From Candidatus Symbiothrix sp. (GTDB lineage Bacteria > Bacteroidota > Bacteroidia > Bacteroidales > Azobacteroidaceae), in the NCBI GenBank assembly GCA_031270525.1, contig JAISXN010000119.1, forward strand, positions 1 through 7,593: 7,593 nt of DNA. The letters are read 5' to 3'. The notes under the pieces are model-generated. The model was not told the DNA's origin, searched no databases, and saw only the letters and a list, made by a program, of their open reading frames with translations. The translations under genes were made by a program, and so were the position numbers. Positions 5,401-7,593 of this stretch are shown piece by piece; within the stretch, counting starts at the first letter, position 1, and each line of letters opens with the position of its first letter.

Positions 5401-6926
5401 TTCCATTTTTCTTGGTCTTCGGCAATATCGGAAAACTGGTAAAAAGCAATTATTTCATCATCGGCAAATTCACTTCCCATCAAGATGCGGTACGGAGTGC
5501 CGGACAGATGTAAACGGATTTTTGCATTAAGTTCCTTGATTGTTGTTTCCAACTCGTCAAATGTACTGTCATTTTGCTTTAGTTCATTTTGTACTTGCTT
5601 TTTGGTTAATTGTTCTTCCTGCAGCACCTTACCATATTCGCTTGCTCGCACACCGAAATGCGTTTCGTCAATTATGAGCAAATCAATTTGATTATCAAAC
5701 AATTCCTTGTGTTTGTCTTTTATTTTACCGCCCTGTAAGTCCTGCAAAGTAAGGAAAATAGCAACCTTCTTATTGCCGTTCAATCTTTTGGATATTGCTG
5801 TATCACTCGTCAGTAGAACATTACCATCAAGAAAATCATAATCGGCAAATCGAATATGACTTTCAACCGTTTTCTTCCATTCTTCCTTTACGTCGGCTTT
5901 TGCAGATACAATTACGACCACCTTTGCTTGAATTTCCGTTGCGCAACACATTGAGGTGAAAGACTTTCCAAAACGCATCACAGCATACATCAAGAGGTTT
6001 TTCCTGCCTTTCTGCAACACCAACTTGAATTTATCTATTGTTTCCTGTTGATTTGGGCGTGGCGGATATTCTTCTGTCCTCGAATAAGTATGAATTACAG
6101 GGATACGGCTTGTATCAAACCTGTAAAATTGATATTTGCCGTTATTCTTTGAATGACTGTCTTTTATATCTATAATTGCATCTTTAACATCTTGCACTTG
6201 TGTGTTTTCAAAGAACTCATTTGAAAAATAAGGCAAATTGCTAAATGTATTTGGTTGCAAGCGTTGTTTCTGCCGTTCGTTTTCCAAGAAATAATGCACG
6301 GCAAAATCTCTGAAAAAAGTTTCGTCATCTGCTTCTGCTACACCGGCAAACTGTTTTTCTAAATTCGGGAAACACTTGCGCCATTCTTTAAGGCGTACTT
6401 CGATAGGCCGGTATGTATCGCCAACTTTCAGATAATTAGGTACTGTTTCGGTAGAAAAAGCATAAATATGAGGCTTTACTCGACCGATAATAAGTCCATT
6501 AAGGACAGAAAGGTTTATATTGTTATTTTGCATACCTTTTTTATTAGCAAGCTCAATCTTCGCTGCAACATCCGGATTTCCCGAAATAATCTCTTGTTTT
6601 TCCCTGATTGTTTCTAATATTTGCTTGGCTTCTTCCACTGTCGTGTCGCGTTGAGCCATAATAAATGCTATTGTCGTATTCGTCCGGGGTATACCATCTA
6701 CCGGCTGTAACTTCTTTATTACTGCTATCTCGAAGTCGTTGAGTTTTTCACCCTCTTCGACTATGCCCGTAGCGATGCTTCGTTGTCTTTGGATTTCCTC
6801 TTTCATTTCCCTTTCATTAAAGAATTCAATGAACAACTCCTTGTTTTCTACTGTAACTTGATTGCCATCATCTTCTTTATAGATTTTGCCGTCTATAATA
6901 TAATACGTTTTTTCTTTCTTCTTCAT
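2442..6926 (-). CDS. Fused restriction-modification enzyme: GIY-YIG nuclease, SF2 helicase, Eco57I-type methyltransferase and TRD (Type ISP-like)
   Basis: A 1494-residue protein that should cut foreign DNA in an ATP-driven way and modify or recognise a target sequence. Residues 1-140 are mostly helical, with no known fold recognised. About 150-215 resemble a GIY-YIG/T5orf172 nuclease: HIYAFS at 153-158, YLKVG at 165-169, Arg178, and a D-x3-H at 207-211 where the family usually has E-x3-H. About 290-730 is an SF2 translocase/helicase: motif I MRFGKS (317-322), motif II DETH (420-423), motif III SGTP (475-478), motif V MLTGS (691-695) and a non-standard motif VI QAIFRLQN (717-724). An acidic linker lies at 855-895. 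The methyltransferase spans about 985-1200: motif X EIITPFKTAQML, a degenerate motif I DLAGKFSEF (1034-1042), and catalytic NPPY (1153-1156). The rest is a target-recognition and C-terminal domain with an Eco57I-like ending. The start is an ATGA overlap with the upstream methylase-like gene. Type ISP enzymes have a similar length and order but an Mrr-type nuclease. Confidence 0.85.
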   Translation of the reverse strand: MKKKEKTYYIIDGKIYKEDDGNQVTVENKELFIEFFNEREMKEEIQRQRSIATGIVEEGEKLNDFEIAVIKKLQPVDGIPRTNTTIAFIMAQRDTTVEEAKQILETIREKQEIISGNPDVAAKIELANKKGMQNNNINLSVLNGLIIGRVKPHIYAFSTETVPNYLKVGDTYRPIEVRLKEWRKCFPNLEKQFAGVAEADDETFFRDFAVHYFLENERQKQRLQPNTFSNLPYFSNEFFENTQVQDVKDAIIDIKDSHSKNNGKYQFYRFDTSRIPVIHTYSRTEEYPPRPNQQETIDKFKLVLQKGRKNLLMYAVMRFGKSFTSMCCATEIQAKVVVIVSAKADVKEEWKKTVESHIRFADYDFLDGNVLLTSDTAISKRLNGNKKVAIFLTLQDLQGGKIKDKHKELFDNQIDLLIIDETHFGVRASEYGKVLQEEQLTKKQVQNELKQNDSTFDELETTIKELNAKIRLHLSGTPYRILMGSEFADDEIIAFYQFSDIAEDQEKWNTENLNKDDVKEWDNPYYGFPQMVRFAFNPNESSRKKMEELKQNGVTYAFSALFKPKSIVKDTVNQNHKKFEHEKEILDLLEVIDGSKSDKNLLGFLDYNKIKDGNICRHIVCVLPYRASCDALEHLITNNSNKFKNLNAYEIINIAGVDNERQYRDTQAVKSKIKSCEAVNKKTITLTVNRMLTGSTVEEWDTMLYFKDTASPQEYDQAIFRLQNQYIKIYTELNGDVIKYNMKPQTLLVDFDPNRMFRMQEEKSKIYNVNVNTAGNNELKERIKRELQISPIVWLNHNKIEQVTESNIIDAVRKYSANKSVIDEATDIPVDFTLKNISEIYDVISKEQMLNNSKKGLETPATVGEGNDLDIPTDEEIDTHQTRENPQPAQALTKEEEDNFKKQFQSYYSKILFFAFLTKDEVKSLKDILHSIKHTPNKRIAYNLGLNPSVCLKILQNINPFYIQSIDCKIENINELSTDRTLTPIDRVKNATQKFNRLGGSEIITPFKTAQMLISSLPKEEIINIVESGGRILDLAGKFSEFIFPLYEKLRGKVEEKKLQNCFYVVPSSTTSYEFSRKVFDMLNLNINNIAKFTSYDLLNIKKPDIRGENTTEVDFDKIKNLLTQNKPFSKIKLTKNIIAGGKNMKFDVVIGNPPYQENISKNEGNKSLSKQIFPNFVKMGISVASDYCSLITPTRWFTADAQDNSFPKLREFMKKNNHVRKFVIREGRDVFPMVTIPGTVGYFLYDRNHNENKVEFDESDGITKSTRPLFEEGLDIILDSHIKSDILNQVIANSDEAYLTQITTGRDAFGFSGNKNFVNNHSERQPFANCAKLKTFEGTRYIRKDVITNNREIFENYKVFISKADGAAGLIGDRDKDGKIKQSRIIGKNEVAGPFEACTDTYIPIGKFDNITEAENLSKYLRTKFLRFMVGIMKTSQNIYQIVYKFVPMQNFSVNSDIDWTKSIKEIDEQLYNKYKLSDTQIKYVDSIICEMK
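6294..6470 (-). other. GIY-YIG (T5orf172-like) nuclease domain coding segment
   Basis: This stretch encodes residues 153-211 of the fused enzyme. The order HIY, then about ten residues, YLKVG-D-T, Arg178 within VRLKEW, and D-x3-H is that of T5orf172/MUG113-type GIY-YIG domains. It is the only nuclease candidate I can see in the operon; no PD-(D/E)XK pattern was recognised before the helicase. Confidence 0.7.
6923..6926 (-). other. ATGA stop/start overlap between methylase-like and fused restriction genes
   Basis: The TGA of the small methyltransferase-like gene (after KLIK) shares bases with the ATG of the 1494-codon gene. With no Shine-Dalgarno sequence nearby, this suggests coupled synthesis in a fixed ratio, as expected for subunits of one complex. 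Confidence 0.75.
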
Positions 6927-7593
6927 TTTATGAGCTTTTGTTTAGACAGGGTGATTCTCCCAATGTCCTTCCAATTAACAGGCTCGTACTCTTTAATTAA
7001 TCCGATTTCTATATTATTATTTTCTTCTTCAAACAAAGTTCCTTTATTTGCCTTTTGCTGTTCGTCTGCTTTTATTATTCCTTCGTATGTATAATCTTTA
7101 CGTTTGAACTGATGTGGTATAACAGGCGTCCACTCCGAAAAAACAATCGGTTGTCCATTCCCTTGCTTATAAGTCAGGGCATTCCCTTGAATGATATTTC
7201 TGCTTACGATGAACTGTATGGCTTTGATAACTTCTTCATTCTGCGTATCAAGAAACTTTTTATTGTAGAATTTTGCAAATACACGCATCAAGTTCATTGT
7301 ACACCGTTCGGCATTGTCTTCCAGCAATTCAATCCCATAGATAGAACTTGTGGCTATCACTGCTTGCCATTCCCATTCTTCTTGTGTTTCTGATTTAATA
7401 TTTTCCAGTTTTCTTCTTAATACCTCTATTAAAAAAGCGCCTTCGCCACACGCAGGTTCGAGAAAGGTTTTGCCGGCTTTCCAAACCTCTGCGGGAAACA
7501 TATCAAGCATATCATTCACAACCCACGCAGGCGTAAATACCTCGCCGTGCTTTTGCACACGTTCTTTGGACTTCGTGAGGTTGATATTATTAT
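6923..7593 (-). CDS. Small N6-adenine DNA methyltransferase-like subunit, 5' partial
   Basis: The frame stays open to the right edge, giving at least 222 residues. A GTG at 7558-7556 is not the start: upstream of it in frame lies NNINLTKSKER, which leads into VQKHGEVFTPAW and is typical of the N-terminus of this family, so the true start is at or beyond the window edge. Visible motifs, numbered from the first full codon: motif X HGEVFTPAWVVNDML (15-29), motif I FLEPACGEGAFL (43-54, bases 7430-7465) for SAM binding, motif II YGIE (85-88), and GNAL (136-139). Where [DNS]PP[YF] should follow, the sequence reads IVFSEWTPV (149-157, bases 7121-7147), so the catalytic motif is absent. It therefore looks like a SAM-binding partner rather than a complete enzyme. 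It overlaps the next gene by four bases. Database entries of this sort are usually called restriction subunit M or N-6 DNA methylase. Confidence 0.8.
   Translation of the reverse strand, partial: NNINLTKSKERVQKHGEVFTPAWVVNDMLDMFPAEVWKAGKTFLEPACGEGAFLIEVLRRKLENIKSETQEEWEWQAVIATSSIYGIELLEDNAERCTMNLMRVFAKFYNKKFLDTQNEEVIKAIQFIVSRNIIQGNALTYKQGNGQPIVFSEWTPVIPHQFKRKDYTYEGIIKADEQQKANKGTLFEEENNNIEIGLIKEYEPVNWKDIGRITLSKQKLIK

Noticed and set aside
2442..6926. The operon as a DISARM or BREX system
   Set aside because: No DrmB, BrxC, PglZ or phospholipase-D protein is present; the helicase and methylase are fused in one chain as in Type ISP/IIG enzymes.

Overview
The window looks like chromosomal or genomic-island DNA from a Bacteroidetes bacterium, probably of the Bacteroides/Parabacteroides type. 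The grounds are the PorT-like beta-barrel precursor cleaved before a Gln, the lipoprotein with acidic residues just after its lipid-bearing Cys, the lack of Shine-Dalgarno sequences before any gene, and the moderate AT-richness. No tRNA, rRNA, CRISPR array, transposase or integrase was seen.

Layout. Left part, plus strand (1-890): the 3' end of an IbrA-like gene (PAPS-reductase superfamily, DUF3440 C-terminal region) overlaps by 16 bases an IbrB-like gene (small ParB/sulfiredoxin-fold protein). A 152-base convergent spacer (891-1042) follows. It has no gene but holds a run of short inverted repeats, one of which resembles a terminator for the minus-strand operon. The rest of the window (1043-7593) is one minus-strand gene string. 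In transcription order it is: a small N6-adenine methyltransferase-like protein (5' end outside the window), a 1494-residue fused restriction-modification enzyme, an outer-membrane beta-barrel protein, and a small lipoprotein.

The 1494-residue protein has, in order, a helical N-terminal region, a GIY-YIG (T5orf172-like) nuclease domain, an SF2 DExH helicase, an acidic linker, an Eco57I-type methyltransferase domain with NPPY, and a target-recognition/C-terminal domain. This recalls the single-chain Type ISP enzymes (LlaGI/LlaBIII), but with a GIY-YIG nuclease where those have an Mrr-type nuclease. The two methyltransferase-like parts also look complementary. The small protein keeps the SAM-binding glycine motif (EPACGEG) but has no NPPY. 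The large protein keeps NPPY but has a broken SAM motif (DLAGKFS). One testable reading is that the two proteins together form one working methyltransferase.

The gene pairs on both sides of the large gene meet at 4-base ATGA stop/start overlaps, so the beta-barrel gene seems translationally coupled to the restriction enzyme. The envelope genes are visibly richer in G+C than the restriction genes, so either two cassettes were joined precisely or the envelope proteins have become part of the module. The two ends are incomplete: the IbrA-like gene lacks its N-terminus and the small methyltransferase gene runs off the right edge.
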